Both the position numbers and the translations under genes were made by a program. Shown here piece after piece: positions 48,769-58,126 of a DNA stretch of 64,000 nucleotides. The notes beneath the pieces are model-generated. The model did not search any database. It saw nothing but the letters and a program-made list of their open reading frames with translations, and had not been told where the DNA came from. Location of the stretch: contig NZ_JAYSGI010000001.1 of NCBI RefSeq assembly GCF_041912895.1, forward strand, positions 372,001-436,000, given 5' to 3'. This DNA is from Pelagerythrobacter sp041912895. GTDB lineage: Bacteria; Pseudomonadota; Alphaproteobacteria; Sphingomonadales; Sphingomonadaceae. Every line of letters starts with the position of its first letter. The first letter of the stretch is position 1.

Positions 48769-48891
48769 GACAGCTAACAGTATGTTCACCCTTTTCGGCG
48801 AGGAAGCACGCTCGTGATTTGCGGGCTGCACATCGTCGAGGTCGCCCCTCGCCGAACGTGCCTGTCCGCTGCAAGCCAAGGACGCGCAACG

Positions 48892-49536
48892 ATGCCCATG
48901 GGCCGATCCAGTTTGAAATCCGCCGGAGCCGCGCTCGCGGCGCTCTCGCTTGCCGGATGCGCGGGCGGCGGCGGGGCCGAACTGCCGCCCGCGTCGTTCG
49001 TCGCGATGCAGGAAGGGCCGGGCGAGGAATACGTGATCGGCCCGCTCGACGAGCTGACGATCCACGTCTGGCGCAACCCCGAGCTCGGCGCGGAGAAGAT
49101 CCAGGTCCGCCCCGACGGGCGCATCACCACACCGCTGGTCGCCGACATGCCCGCGGTGGGCAAGACCCCGGCGATGCTGGCCGAGGACATCCGCCTCCAG
49201 CTCTCGCAATATATCGAGGAGCCGCTGGTTTCCGTGATCGTGACCAGCTTCGCGGGCACGTTCAGCCAGCAGATCCGCATCGTCGGCGCGACCGAGCAGC
49301 CCGCATCGATTCCCTATCGCGCCAACATGACCGTGCTGGACGCGATGATCGCGGTGGGCGGCCTCAGCGAATTCGCCGCGGGCAACCGCGCCAAGCTGAT
49401 CCGCTTCGACAAGCAGGCCGGCCGCCAGCAGGAATACGCGCTGCGGCTGGGCGACCTGCTGAAGGACGGCGACAGCCGCGCCAACGTGATGCTGCAGCCG
49501 GGCGATGTGATCATCATCCCCGAAAGCATGTTCTGA
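48892..49536 (+). CDS. XrtA-system exopolysaccharide export lipoprotein (Wza/Poly_export type)
   Basis: A 214-aa outer-membrane polysaccharide export protein. The signal ends in lipobox 'LSLAGC' (about residues 19-24). The Poly_export domain follows with 'YVIGPLDELTIHVWRNPELG' and 'VRPDGRITTPLVADM', then one SLBB domain ('IVGATEQPASIPYRANMTVL') and the C-terminal 'LQPGDVIIIPESMF'. It is shorter than capsular Wza, as usual for XrtA loci, and would form the periplasmic/outer-membrane channel with the beta-barrel protein encoded three genes on. ATG 48892 or 48898 are both possible; the frame further upstream adds a non-signal stretch. Confidence 0.92.
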   Translation: MPMGRSSLKSAGAALAALSLAGCAGGGGAELPPASFVAMQEGPGEEYVIGPLDELTIHVWRNPELGAEKIQVRPDGRITTPLVADMPAVGKTPAMLAEDIRLQLSQYIEEPLVSVIVTSFAGTFSQQIRIVGATEQPASIPYRANMTVLDAMIAVGGLSEFAAGNRAKLIRFDKQAGRQQEYALRLGDLLKDGDSRANVMLQPGDVIIIPESMF

Positions 49537-49552
49537 AGAAGGCCCGGCGCAG

Positions 49553-51073
49553 ATGAACCAGGTCTTCGAGGAACTGCAGGCCGCGCTGCATTCGGCATGG
49601 CACCGGCGCTGGCTGGTGCTGGCCGTGGCGTGGGGGGTGTGCGTGCTGGGCTGGCTCGCGGTGGCGATGATCCCCAACACCTACGAATCAAAGGCGCGCG
49701 TGTTCGTCCAGCTCGACGACGTGCTGTCGCAGCAGATCGGCATCGCCAACGCGGGCAAGGGCGAGATCGAGCGCGTCCGCAAGACGCTGGCGAGCGCGGT
49801 CAATCTGGAGAAGGTCGTCCGCTCGACCCGGCTCGGCGAAGGCGTGACCTCGCCCGGCCAGATGGAGCGCGCGGTGGGCGGGCTGGCCGAGAAGGTCAAG
49901 GTCGTCAGCACCGAGGACAACCTGATCGAGATCACCGCCCAGATCGGCCAGTCGAGCCTGTCGGATGCGCAGAACGCCGCGCTGGCGCAGGACGTGGTGC
50001 AGAAGATGATCGACATCTTCCGCGAAGAGAACATCGCCGGCAGCCGCGGCGAAGTGGCCGAGACCATCGTGTTCCTCGACCAGCAGCTCGAAGCGCGTAA
50101 ACGCGATCTGGAGGCGGCCGAGCAGCGCCGGCTGGCGTTCGAGGCGGAGAACCCCGAGTTGATCGGCGGCACCGCCACGCTTTCCACCCGGCTGCAGCAG
50201 TTGCGCACCGAGATGCGCGGGATCGACGCCGATCTCGCCGCCGCGCAAAGCGCGCTCGCGGCGATCAACGGACAGATCGCGGGCACCCCGCGCACGCTGG
50301 TGACCGCGGGCGACGGCGGCGGCGCGCGCGGCGCGCTGATGCAGGCGCGCTCGCAGCTTGCCGGAATGCAGGCGCGCGGGCTGACCGACAACCACCCCGA
50401 CGTCGCCGCCCTCCAGCGCCAGATCCAGCTGCTCGAGCGGCAGGCGGCGAGCGAAGGCCCGAACGCCTCGGGCTCGGCGAATCCGGCCTACAGCTCGCTG
50501 GTCGCGATCCGGGCGGAGCGCGACGCCAACGTCCAGGCGCTGATGGCGCGCAAGGCGGCGCTCCAGGCCGACCTCACCGGCATGATGGCAAGCCAGGCCG
50601 ACGAGCCCGCGGTGGCCGCCGAAGCCAACCGGATCAGCCGCGACTACGAGGTGCTCAAGACCAAGTACGACGAGCTATTGCAGGACCGTGAGGAGATGCA
50701 GCTCCGCGGGCAGGTCGAAAGCGAGCGCAGCTCGTTCAGTTTCGAGGTGATCGATCCGCCGACGACGCCCCGCGCGCCCGCCGCGCCCAATCGTCCGATC
50801 CTGCTGATCGGTGTGCTGATCCTCGGGATCGGCGCGGGGATCGGCGCGGCCTTCGCGCTCGGGCAGGTGCGCTCGACTTTCGCCACCGGCGCCAAGCTCG
50901 AGCGGTCGCTCGGCCTGCCGCTGGTCGGCACGATCTCGCACACGCTGACCGACGCCGGGCGCGCGCTCGCACGCAAGCGGATGAAACTGTTCGCGGGCGG
51001 CTGCGCCTCGCTGGTGGGCATGTGCGTGCTGCTGCTTGCGGTCGAGTTCGTTCAGGTCGGCATGGTCGGGTGA
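49553..51073 (+). CDS. XrtA-system polysaccharide chain-length determinant (Wzz/GNVR type)
   Basis: A 506-aa inner-membrane co-polymerase that controls exopolysaccharide chain length. It has an N-terminal helix ('WLVLAVAWGVCVLGWLAVAM') and a Wzz domain. The long periplasmic coiled coil (about residues 150-390) contains 'LDQQLEARKRDLEAAEQRRL' and 'DYEVLKTKYDELLQDREEMQ'. Two C-terminal membrane segments follow around 'ILLIGVLILGIGAGIGAAFA' and the last 30 residues. The proline-rich 'DPPTTPRAPAAPNRPIL' before the penultimate helix is the family's typical motif. The separate kinase encoded next would act with it. Confidence 0.92.
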   Translation: MNQVFEELQAALHSAWHRRWLVLAVAWGVCVLGWLAVAMIPNTYESKARVFVQLDDVLSQQIGIANAGKGEIERVRKTLASAVNLEKVVRSTRLGEGVTSPGQMERAVGGLAEKVKVVSTEDNLIEITAQIGQSSLSDAQNAALAQDVVQKMIDIFREENIAGSRGEVAETIVFLDQQLEARKRDLEAAEQRRLAFEAENPELIGGTATLSTRLQQLRTEMRGIDADLAAAQSALAAINGQIAGTPRTLVTAGDGGGARGALMQARSQLAGMQARGLTDNHPDVAALQRQIQLLERQAASEGPNASGSANPAYSSLVAIRAERDANVQALMARKAALQADLTGMMASQADEPAVAAEANRISRDYEVLKTKYDELLQDREEMQLRGQVESERSSFSFEVIDPPTTPRAPAAPNRPILLIGVLILGIGAGIGAAFALGQVRSTFATGAKLERSLGLPLVGTISHTLTDAGRALARKRMKLFAGGCASLVGMCVLLLAVEFVQVGMVG

Positions 51074-51083
51074 GGAAAGTGCA

Positions 51084-52139
51084 ATGACCGAACACAGGAA
51101 GATCCCGCTGCCCTTGGAAGGCGAGAAGCCGAGTTCGCTGCTCGAGCGCGCCAGTGGGGCGTTCGGCTTCGATCCGTTCCGCCCCGCGCCGGTCCCGCAC
51201 CGGCTGGCCGATGCGGAGATGAAGCGCGCGAAAGTGCGTCGCAAGGAGCCGGAGGCGCCGACCGCCGAGGCCGCGGGGGAAGCCGCCCCCGAAACCCTGC
51301 CCGAACCGCCCGCGCCTCCCGTGATGGCGCCCGAACCCATTCGCGAGACGCTGCCCGTGCCGGTTCCCCCGTCGCAAGTGACGGTCGAGCGGCAGGTCGG
51401 CGCGGTCGTGCTGCACGGCAAGCGCTTCCCGGTCGATCGTGAACTGCTGCGCGAACAGGGCCTGATCGTGCCCGACGGCGCGGTGAATGCGCTGGTCGAG
51501 GAATTCCGTATCGTGAAGCGCCGCGTGCTCGAAAGCGCGCGTGCGGCGGGCACCGCGCTGTCGCGCCGGGTGCTCGTCTGTTCGCCGCATCCGGGCGAGG
51601 GCAAGACCTTCTGCGCCAGCAACCTCGCGATCGCGCTCGCCGCCGAGCGCGACAGCGAAGTGCTGCTGATCGACGCCGATTTCGCCAAACCCTCGATCCT
51701 CTCGACCTTCGGCTTGCCGAGGGGCGCGGGCTTCATGGACTGCCTCGCCAACGACGAGGTTCAGCCGGAAGACCTGGTGATCGGCACCGACATTCCCGGC
51801 CTGTGGGTGCTCCCCGCGGGCAACCAGACCAATGCGGACAGCGAATACCTCGCGAGCCGCCGCACCGCCGAGGTGCTCGAACGGCTGAGCATGGGCGCGC
51901 CCAACCGCATCCTGATCTTCGATTCGCCGCCCGCGCTCGCCGCCTCGCCCGCCGCCGAGCTGGCCAAGCACGTCGGCCAGGCGCTGCTGGTCGCGCGCGC
52001 CGACGCCACGTCGCAGAGCGCGCTGGAGGATGCGGTCGAGCTGCTGTCGGGCTGCCCGGATATCAAGCTGCTGCTCAACGCGGCGCACTTCAGCCCGAGC
52101 GGGCGCAAGTTCGGAACCTATTATGGGTATGGGGAATAA
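51084..52139 (+). CDS. XrtA-associated tyrosine autokinase
   Basis: A 351-aa bacterial tyrosine kinase (Wzc/CpsD cytoplasmic domain type) regulating polysaccharide polymerisation. About 130 residues of charged, Pro-rich N-terminal linker precede the ATPase domain: Walker A 'SPHPGEGKTFCASNLAIALA', Walker A' 'VLLIDADFAKPS' and Walker B 'ILIFDSPPAL'. The C-terminus 'GTYYGYGE' is a short Tyr cluster suited to autophosphorylation. ATG 51084 has GAGGAAAG upstream. Partner of the chain-length determinant encoded 10 bp before; the beta-barrel gene starts 4 bp after. Confidence 0.92.
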   Translation: MTEHRKIPLPLEGEKPSSLLERASGAFGFDPFRPAPVPHRLADAEMKRAKVRRKEPEAPTAEAAGEAAPETLPEPPAPPVMAPEPIRETLPVPVPPSQVTVERQVGAVVLHGKRFPVDRELLREQGLIVPDGAVNALVEEFRIVKRRVLESARAAGTALSRRVLVCSPHPGEGKTFCASNLAIALAAERDSEVLLIDADFAKPSILSTFGLPRGAGFMDCLANDEVQPEDLVIGTDIPGLWVLPAGNQTNADSEYLASRRTAEVLERLSMGAPNRILIFDSPPALAASPAAELAKHVGQALLVARADATSQSALEDAVELLSGCPDIKLLLNAAHFSPSGRKFGTYYGYGE

Positions 52140-52143
52140 ACCC

Positions 52144-53796
52144 ATGAAACGCAGTCATTTTGCTTGCGCGATCGCGACTCTCTCGCTGGGGGCTCTGGGC
52201 GCTGTTCCGGCAGCTGCACAGGATACCGCGAACGAGGAAGCCGCCGAGGGCCGCGGCGACCGCCGCGTGAGCGTCGATCCCTATATCGAGGCCTCGCAGG
52301 TGCTCGTCGCCGAGCTTTCGCCGGGCGACGACGTGGTCACCTATACCCAGCTCGCGGTCGGGGTCGACGCGAGCCTCACCGGGCGCAACAACGGCGGCTC
52401 GGTCTCGCTGCGCTACGAACGCAACATCGGCTACGGCGACGACGCGCTCGATTCCGACACGCTGAGCGGCGTCGCGCGCGGCTACGCCACCGTGGTTCCG
52501 CGCGCGCTGACGATCGAAGGTGGTGCTCTCGCCGCACGCACGCGCGTCGACGGCAACGGCGGCGCGACGCTCAACCCGCTCGTCGGCGACGACAGCGAGA
52601 GCCGCATCTATTCCGCCTATGCCGGGCCCAATCTTCACACCCGCGCGGGCGACGTGGAGCTCAACGCCAACTACCGCATCGGCTACAGCCGCGTCGAAGC
52701 GCCCGATGCGATCGTGCTGGCGCCGGGCGCCGGGGCGGTCGACGTGTTCGACGAGAGCGTGGTGCAGGTCGCGGGCTTCCACGCCGGAACGCGCCCGGGC
52801 GAACCGCTGCCGGTCGGCCTGGGTGTCGGCGGGGGCTGGGTGCAGGAAGACGTCTCCAACCTCGACCAGCGCGTGCAGGATCGCTTCGTGCGCGCCGACG
52901 TGCAGGTGCCGGTGAGCCGCGACCTCGCGCTCGTCGGCGGGGTCGGGTACGAGGATGTCGAGGTGTCGAGCCGCGACGCGGTGCGCGATGCCGCCGGCAA
53001 TCCGGTGATCGGCGACGACGGCCGTTTCGTCACCGACGACAGTGAACCGCGCCGCATCGCCTACGAGGCGACCGGCCTGATCTGGGACGTGGGCGTGATG
53101 TGGCGGCCCAGCCCGCGCACCGCGCTCGAGGCGCATGTCGGGCGGCGCTACGATTCAACGACCTATTACGGCACCTTCGCCTGGGCGCCGAGTTCGCGCA
53201 GCAACGTGAACGTGGCGGTGTACGACAGCGTGTCGGGCTTCGGCGGGCTGCTCAACACCGCGCTCGCCAACCTGCCGACCGAATTCAGCGCGGCGCGCAA
53301 CGCATTGAGCGGCGATTTCACCGGCTGCGTCGGCGGCGAACAGGGAGCGAGCTGCCTCGCGGGTGTGCTCGGTTCCGTCCGTTCGGCGGTGTTCCGTTCG
53401 CGCGGGATCGCTGCCGGGTACAGCGTCACCCTCGGCCGGATCGATACCGGTATCGGCGCGGGCTACCAGCGGCGCAAGTTCATCGCCGCGCCGGGCACCG
53501 TGCTGGCCTCGGCCAACGGCGTCGTCGACGAGGCGTACTGGGTCAATTACTACATCGGCGCGCAGATCGGCCGCCGCGCCGGTGTCGACGGCAATATCTA
53601 CGCCAGCTGGATCGACAGCGGCTTCGCCGACAGCGGCGAGGTCTTCGCGCTCGGCGCGTCGGCCGCCTACCGCCAGTCCATCACCGATCGCTTGTCGGCG
53701 CGCGCCGCGCTGGCGGTGGACCGCCTCGATAGCGAGGCGGCGATCGAGGACTACACCTCAGCCACGGCCCTGCTGGGCCTGCGATACGATTTCTGA
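52144..53796 (+). CDS. XrtA-system outer-membrane beta-barrel protein (TIGR03016 type)
   Basis: A 550-aa exported protein with signal peptide (residues 1-25, ending 'VPAAAQ') and a long series of amphipathic beta-strands with aromatic ends, finishing in '...LLGLRYDF', an outer-membrane C-terminal signature ending in Phe. It matches the XrtA-locus family of uncharacterised outer-membrane proteins by position, size and pattern ('DPYIEASQVLVAELSPGDDV'). It probably forms the outer-membrane exit for the polysaccharide alongside the small export lipoprotein. ATG 52144 follows the kinase stop closely; nearby in-frame ATGs upstream overlap the kinase end. Confidence 0.87.
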   Translation: MKRSHFACAIATLSLGALGAVPAAAQDTANEEAAEGRGDRRVSVDPYIEASQVLVAELSPGDDVVTYTQLAVGVDASLTGRNNGGSVSLRYERNIGYGDDALDSDTLSGVARGYATVVPRALTIEGGALAARTRVDGNGGATLNPLVGDDSESRIYSAYAGPNLHTRAGDVELNANYRIGYSRVEAPDAIVLAPGAGAVDVFDESVVQVAGFHAGTRPGEPLPVGLGVGGGWVQEDVSNLDQRVQDRFVRADVQVPVSRDLALVGGVGYEDVEVSSRDAVRDAAGNPVIGDDGRFVTDDSEPRRIAYEATGLIWDVGVMWRPSPRTALEAHVGRRYDSTTYYGTFAWAPSSRSNVNVAVYDSVSGFGGLLNTALANLPTEFSAARNALSGDFTGCVGGEQGASCLAGVLGSVRSAVFRSRGIAAGYSVTLGRIDTGIGAGYQRRKFIAAPGTVLASANGVVDEAYWVNYYIGAQIGRRAGVDGNIYASWIDSGFADSGEVFALGASAAYRQSITDRLSARAALAVDRLDSEAAIEDYTSATALLGLRYDF

Positions 53797-53809
53797 GAGG
53801 TTTGCAGCG

Positions 53810-54964
53810 ATGTTCGACGAATTTTACGGGCTGACAGGTCGCCCCTTCCAGCTGACCCCCGATCCCAATTTCTATTTCGAGAGCACGACGCACCGCAAGG
53901 CGTTGTCGTATCTCGGATACGGCATGGCGCAGGGCGAGGGCTTCATCGTCGTGACCGGCGAGGTCGGCGCGGGCAAGTCCACGCTCGTCGCGCACCTGAT
54001 GCAGAAGATCGACCGCAACCAGATGACCGTGGGCCAGGTCGTGACCAGCAACCTCGACGGTGAGGAACTGGTCCATGTCGTGGCGCAGAGCTTCGGCCTC
54101 GATATCGAGGGGCACGACAAGGCCGCCGCGCTCGGCGCGATCGAGGCGTTCCTGCACGAGGAAGCGCGTGAGGGTCGCCGGTGCATGCTGGTGGTCGACG
54201 AATCGCAGAACCTCAGCGTCGAGGCGCTGGAGGAACTGCGGATGCTGTCGAACTTCCAGCTCGGCGCGCATCCGCTGTTGCAGACGCTGCTGCTGGGCCA
54301 GCCCGAGTTCCGGCAGGTTCTGGCCGAGCATGAAGCGCTGGAGCAACTGCGCCAGCGCGTGATCGCGGCGCATCATCTGGAGCCGATGGAGCCGGGCGAG
54401 ATCGAGCCCTATATCCGCCATCGCCTCGAATGCGTGGGCTGGCAGGGCAATCCCGAGTTCGAGCCCGAGGTCTTCGCGCAGATCCACGCTGCGACCGGCG
54501 GCATTCCGCGCAAGGTCAACCAGGTCGCGACCCGGCTGCTGCTGCTCGGCGCTGTCGAGCAGCGCACGCGGATCGACGGCGCGATGCTGGATGCGGTCGT
54601 CTCGGAAATGCAGGCCGAAAACGCCGCGTCCGATAGCGAAGGCAAGCTCTCTCCCGCGCCCGCCCCGGGCCCGGTCAAGCACGCCGTCGATACGGATGCC
54701 GTGTCTGACGCTTCCGCGCCGCTGCCGGTGGATTTCGCCGCTATGCTCGCCGAGCGCGACGCGCAGATTGCCGAACTGCAGCAGGCGGTGGTCGAATTGT
54801 CGCAGGCGGCCGAGAACGCCGATCCGGTGGACGGCGAGGAACTGACCGCGCGGATCGATGCCTTCGGGCGGCGGCTGGACGAGCAGGAACGCTCGGTGCG
54901 CCACGTCCTCACCATGCTGATCGAGTGGGTCGAAACCGGCCAGGCCCCGCGCGCCGCGGCCTGA
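53810..54964 (+). CDS. XrtA-associated AAA ATPase (ExeA/GspA-like)
   Basis: A 384-aa ATPase conserved in XrtA loci. It starts 'MFDEFYGLTGRPFQLTPDP' as in ExeA-like proteins, then Walker A 'GEVGAGKSTL', Walker B 'CMLVVDESQNLSVEALEEL', and sensor/arginine region 'GGIPRKVNQVATRLLL'. After about residue 275 there is an Ala/Pro-rich linker and a C-terminal coiled coil ('ERDAQIAELQQAVVELSQAA'). ExeA-type ATPases help assemble secretion or export complexes through peptidoglycan; here it may energise or assemble the export apparatus. The long upstream in-frame extension overlaps the barrel gene and is not real. Confidence 0.9.
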   Translation: MFDEFYGLTGRPFQLTPDPNFYFESTTHRKALSYLGYGMAQGEGFIVVTGEVGAGKSTLVAHLMQKIDRNQMTVGQVVTSNLDGEELVHVVAQSFGLDIEGHDKAAALGAIEAFLHEEAREGRRCMLVVDESQNLSVEALEELRMLSNFQLGAHPLLQTLLLGQPEFRQVLAEHEALEQLRQRVIAAHHLEPMEPGEIEPYIRHRLECVGWQGNPEFEPEVFAQIHAATGGIPRKVNQVATRLLLLGAVEQRTRIDGAMLDAVVSEMQAENAASDSEGKLSPAPAPGPVKHAVDTDAVSDASAPLPVDFAAMLAERDAQIAELQQAVVELSQAAENADPVDGEELTARIDAFGRRLDEQERSVRHVLTMLIEWVETGQAPRAAA

Positions 54965-54966
54965 CC

Positions 54967-55839
54967 ATGGCGGCGCCGAGCATCGTCAACGGCCTGTCGG
55001 TCGACGTCGAGGACTGGTTCCAGGTCGGCGCGTTCGAGACGGTGATCGCGCGCGAGGCGTGGGACGGGCTGGCGCTGCGCGTGGAGGACAACGTGCTGCG
55101 CGTGCTCGATCTGTTCGCCGAAGCCGACGTGAAGGCGACCTTCTTCACGCTCGGCTGGGTGGCGCAGCGCAACGGCGCCTTGATGCGGCGGATCGTGGAG
55201 GCGGGGCACGAACTCGCCAGCCACGGCTTCGACCACGCGCGGGTGTTCACCTTCGACCGCAAGACCTTCGCCGCCGATATCCTGCGCGCGCGCAAGACGA
55301 TCGAGGATGCCGGCGGGGTGGCCGTGACCGGCTATCGCGCGCCGAGCTTCTCGATCGATCAACGCACGCCCTGGGCCTACATGGAACTGGCCGAGCAGGG
55401 CTACGCCTATTCCTCCAGCGTCGCGCCGGTGGCGCACGACCACTACGGCTGGCGCGAGGCCCCGCGCTTCGCGTTCCGGCCGCTGCCATGGTCCGACCTG
55501 ATCGAGATTCCGGTGACCACCGCGATGCTTGGCGGCAGGCGCGTGGCGGCGGGGGGCGGCGGGTTCTTCCGCGTGCTGCCCTACGGCTTCTCGCGCTGGG
55601 CGATCCGCCAGGTGAACCGGCGCGAGGAACGCCCGGCGGTATTCTATTTCCACCCGTGGGAGATCGATCCTGGCCAGCCGCGCGTGGCGGATGCGCCGAT
55701 CAGGTCGAAGCTGCGCCACTATACCAATCTCGACCGGATGGCGCCCAAGCTGCGCGAGCTGGTGCACGAGTTCGCCTGGGGCCGGATGGACTTGATCGCG
55801 CATCGCGAGGCGGCGCGGGCCGTGCCGCTGGCGGCATGA
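54967..55839 (+). CDS. XrtA-system polysaccharide deacetylase (NodB domain)
   Basis: A 290-aa carbohydrate deacetylase with the NodB fold. The metal Asp is in 'LSVDVEDWFQVGAF'. The His pair is in 'LASHGFDHARVF'. 'TGYRAPSFSIDQRTPW' is motif 3. The C-terminal 'FYFHPWEIDPGQPRVADAP' and 'HYTNLDRMAPKLRELV' belong to the XrtA-specific C-terminal region (DUF3473). No signal peptide, so a cytoplasmic action on lipid-linked precursors is likely. Starts 2 bp after the ATPase stop; overlaps the FemAB gene by 4 bp. Confidence 0.92.
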   Translation: MAAPSIVNGLSVDVEDWFQVGAFETVIAREAWDGLALRVEDNVLRVLDLFAEADVKATFFTLGWVAQRNGALMRRIVEAGHELASHGFDHARVFTFDRKTFAADILRARKTIEDAGGVAVTGYRAPSFSIDQRTPWAYMELAEQGYAYSSSVAPVAHDHYGWREAPRFAFRPLPWSDLIEIPVTTAMLGGRRVAAGGGGFFRVLPYGFSRWAIRQVNRREERPAVFYFHPWEIDPGQPRVADAPIRSKLRHYTNLDRMAPKLRELVHEFAWGRMDLIAHREAARAVPLAA

Positions 55840-56894
55840 ACGCGCCGTTCGCCCCCGCGGCGACGGTGGTTTCGCTCGCCGACTTGCGCGATCCGGGCGA
55901 GGTGGCGCGGATCGAGGCGTTCGTGGCGGCGCACGGCGGCACCGTGTTCCACCGTCCGGCATGGCTGCACGGTGTGGAGGCCGGGACCCGCCAGCGGGCG
56001 CTGGGGCTGGTGGCGGAGCGGCACGGTGCGCTCGCGGGCTGGCTGCCGCTCAGTGAAATCCATTCGCCGATCTTCGGGCGCGCGCTCGTTTCCAGCGGCT
56101 TCGCGGTCGGCGGGGGGATTTTGGCGGAGGATGGCCGGACTGTCGAAACGCTCGCGAGCGCGGCGGAGGAGCTGGCGCAGCGGCGCAGCTGCGCGAGTGT
56201 CGAACTGCGCGGCGGGGCACTGCCGCAGGGATGGGCGGTGCGCGACGACACGCATCTCGGCTTCGTCGCCGATCTGGCGACGGACGACGAGGCGCAATTG
56301 CTCACGGTGCCGCGCAAGCAGCGGGCCGAGGTGCGCAAGAGCCTCGAGGGCGATCTCGAGGTCCGCGTCGGCCGCGACGAGAGCGACCGCGCGATGCACT
56401 ACACGGTCTATGCAGAAAGCGTGCGCAATCTCGGCACACCGGTGTTTCCACGTGCGCTGTTCGACGCCGCGCTCGACGCGCTCGAAAGCGATATCCTGAC
56501 CGTCACCCATCGCGGCGCGCCGGTTTCGAGCGTGCTGTCGTTCTATCACGATGGCGCGGTGATGCCCTATTGGGGCGGCGGCACTTTCGCTGCGCGGGGC
56601 CTGCGCGCGAACGAGCGGATGTATTTCGAACTGATGCTGCACGCCCGCCGGCGCGGCTGCGCGCGGTTCGATTTCGGGCGCTCGAAAGTCGGCAGCGGCC
56701 CGGCGGCGTACAAGAAGAACTGGGGCTTCGCCCCCCGGCCGCTGGCTTATGCTACGTGGTCCGCGCCGGGCGCGGCGCGGCGCGACGTCGATCCGACGAG
56801 CGATGCCTATTCAGCCAAGATCGCGCTGTGGAAGCGCCTGCCGCTGGCGCTTGCCAACCGGCTCGGCCCACCGATCGCGCGGGGGCTGGGGTGA
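55836..56894 (+). CDS. FemAB-family protein, XrtA/PEP-CTERM system-associated
   Basis: A 352-aa protein of the FemAB/GNAT superfamily, conserved in XrtA loci. Typical parts are 'FHRPAWLHGVEAGTRQRALG', 'LLTVPRKQRAEVRKSLEGDL', 'VYAESVRNLGTPVFPRALFD', 'YYWGGGTF'-like 'MPYWGGGTFAARGLRANERM' and 'FDFGRSKVGSGPAAYKKNWG'. FemAB proteins transfer amino acids from aminoacyl donors to amino groups. Here the acceptor may be an amino sugar exposed by the preceding deacetylase, which is inference from order. ATGA overlap with the deacetylase gene; its TGA overlaps the next GTG start. Confidence 0.9.
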   Translation: MNAPFAPAATVVSLADLRDPGEVARIEAFVAAHGGTVFHRPAWLHGVEAGTRQRALGLVAERHGALAGWLPLSEIHSPIFGRALVSSGFAVGGGILAEDGRTVETLASAAEELAQRRSCASVELRGGALPQGWAVRDDTHLGFVADLATDDEAQLLTVPRKQRAEVRKSLEGDLEVRVGRDESDRAMHYTVYAESVRNLGTPVFPRALFDAALDALESDILTVTHRGAPVSSVLSFYHDGAVMPYWGGGTFAARGLRANERMYFELMLHARRRGCARFDFGRSKVGSGPAAYKKNWGFAPRPLAYATWSAPGAARRDVDPTSDAYSAKIALWKRLPLALANRLGPPIARGLG

Positions 56895-58126
56895 TTGACG
56901 GCGAAATCCTGTTCCTTGCCCACCGGGTGCCGTTTCCACCCGATCGTGGCGACAAGATCCGCTCGCATCACCTGCTTCGGGCGCTGGCGCGGATCGCGCC
57001 GGTGCATGTCGGGTGCCTCGGCGAGACCGATGGCGACATGGCGCAGGAACATGAACTGGCGGCGCTGGCGGCGAGCCATTGCCTTGTGCGACGTGAAAAG
57101 CCGCTGGCGCTTGCGGGGATCGAGGCGCTGGCGAAGGGCCTGCCGGTCAGCCTGACGGCGTTCGACCATACGGGCCTGCGCCGCTGGGTCGCGACGACGC
57201 TGGACAAACGGCCGGTCGGGGCGATCTTCGTGTTCTCCGGGCAGATGGGCCAGTACGTCCCGACCGATTTCGCCGGGCGCGTGGTCATCGACCTGTGCGA
57301 TGTCGATTCCGCCAAATTCGAAGCCTACAGCGTGGCGCGTTCCGGCCCGCGCGCATGGATCGACCGGCGCGAGGCGCGGTTGCTCGCGGTCGAGGAGGAA
57401 CGGCTGGCCCGGCGCGCCGACGCCACGCTGCTGGTCAGCGAAGCGGAGGCGGCGCTGTTGCGCTCGCGGCTGCGCGCTCCGGCGCCCGGCATCAAGGCGT
57501 TGCGCAACGGGATCGATACCGCCGCTTTCGATCCCGCTGCGGCATCGCCACACCCCGCGCTCGCCAATGCGTCGGGGCCGCATCTCGTATTCACCGGACA
57601 GATGGATTATCCGCCGAACGTCGCCGCCGTGCTGCGCGTGGCCGAGCGGCTGTTGCCTGCGATCCGCCGGGTGCATCCGGGCGCGACGCTTCACGTGGTC
57701 GGCCGTGCGCCGACCGCGCAGCTTCGCAAGCGCGACGGGCAGGGCGGGGTGCGGGTGTGGGGCGAGGTGCCCGACGTGCGCCCGTTTCTCGCCGCCGCCG
57801 ACCTCGTGCTCGCCCCACTCGAAATCGGGCGCGGCATCCAGAACAAGGTGCTGGAGGCGATGGCGATGGCGCGCCCGGTCGTGCTCTCGGCCGAGGCCGC
57901 GACCGGGATCGACGCGCAGGACGGTGCGCATTTCGCGGTCGGCGCGGACGACGCCGCGCTGATCGAACGCGCGCTGGCGCTGCTGGCGGACCGTGCCGCG
58001 GCACGGGCGATGGGCGCGGCGGCGCGGCGCTACGTGGTCGAGAACCAGGGGTGGGACGCGATGCTGGCGCCGCTGGCCGGGCTGGTCGGCGCGCCTGCCG
58101 CGGAGGCTGCGCGCGATGCCGCCTGA
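56891..58126 (+). CDS. XrtA/PEP-CTERM-system glycosyltransferase (GT4 type)
   Basis: A 411-aa retaining glycosyltransferase of the TIGR03087 type. It starts at GTG 56891 with 'IDGEILFLAHRVPFPPDRGD', the characteristic N-terminus. 'VVIDLCDVDSAKFEAYS' and 'LVFTGQMDYPPNVAAVLRVA' follow. The GT4 C-terminal donor-binding part has 'LVLAPLEIGRGIQNKVLEAM' with the catalytic-region Glu. It would add a sugar to the growing repeat unit in the cytoplasm. Overlaps the FemAB stop (GTGA) and the exosortase start (11 bp). Confidence 0.92.
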   Translation: MIDGEILFLAHRVPFPPDRGDKIRSHHLLRALARIAPVHVGCLGETDGDMAQEHELAALAASHCLVRREKPLALAGIEALAKGLPVSLTAFDHTGLRRWVATTLDKRPVGAIFVFSGQMGQYVPTDFAGRVVIDLCDVDSAKFEAYSVARSGPRAWIDRREARLLAVEEERLARRADATLLVSEAEAALLRSRLRAPAPGIKALRNGIDTAAFDPAAASPHPALANASGPHLVFTGQMDYPPNVAAVLRVAERLLPAIRRVHPGATLHVVGRAPTAQLRKRDGQGGVRVWGEVPDVRPFLAAADLVLAPLEIGRGIQNKVLEAMAMARPVVLSAEAATGIDAQDGAHFAVGADDAALIERALALLADRAAARAMGAAARRYVVENQGWDAMLAPLAGLVGAPAAEAARDAA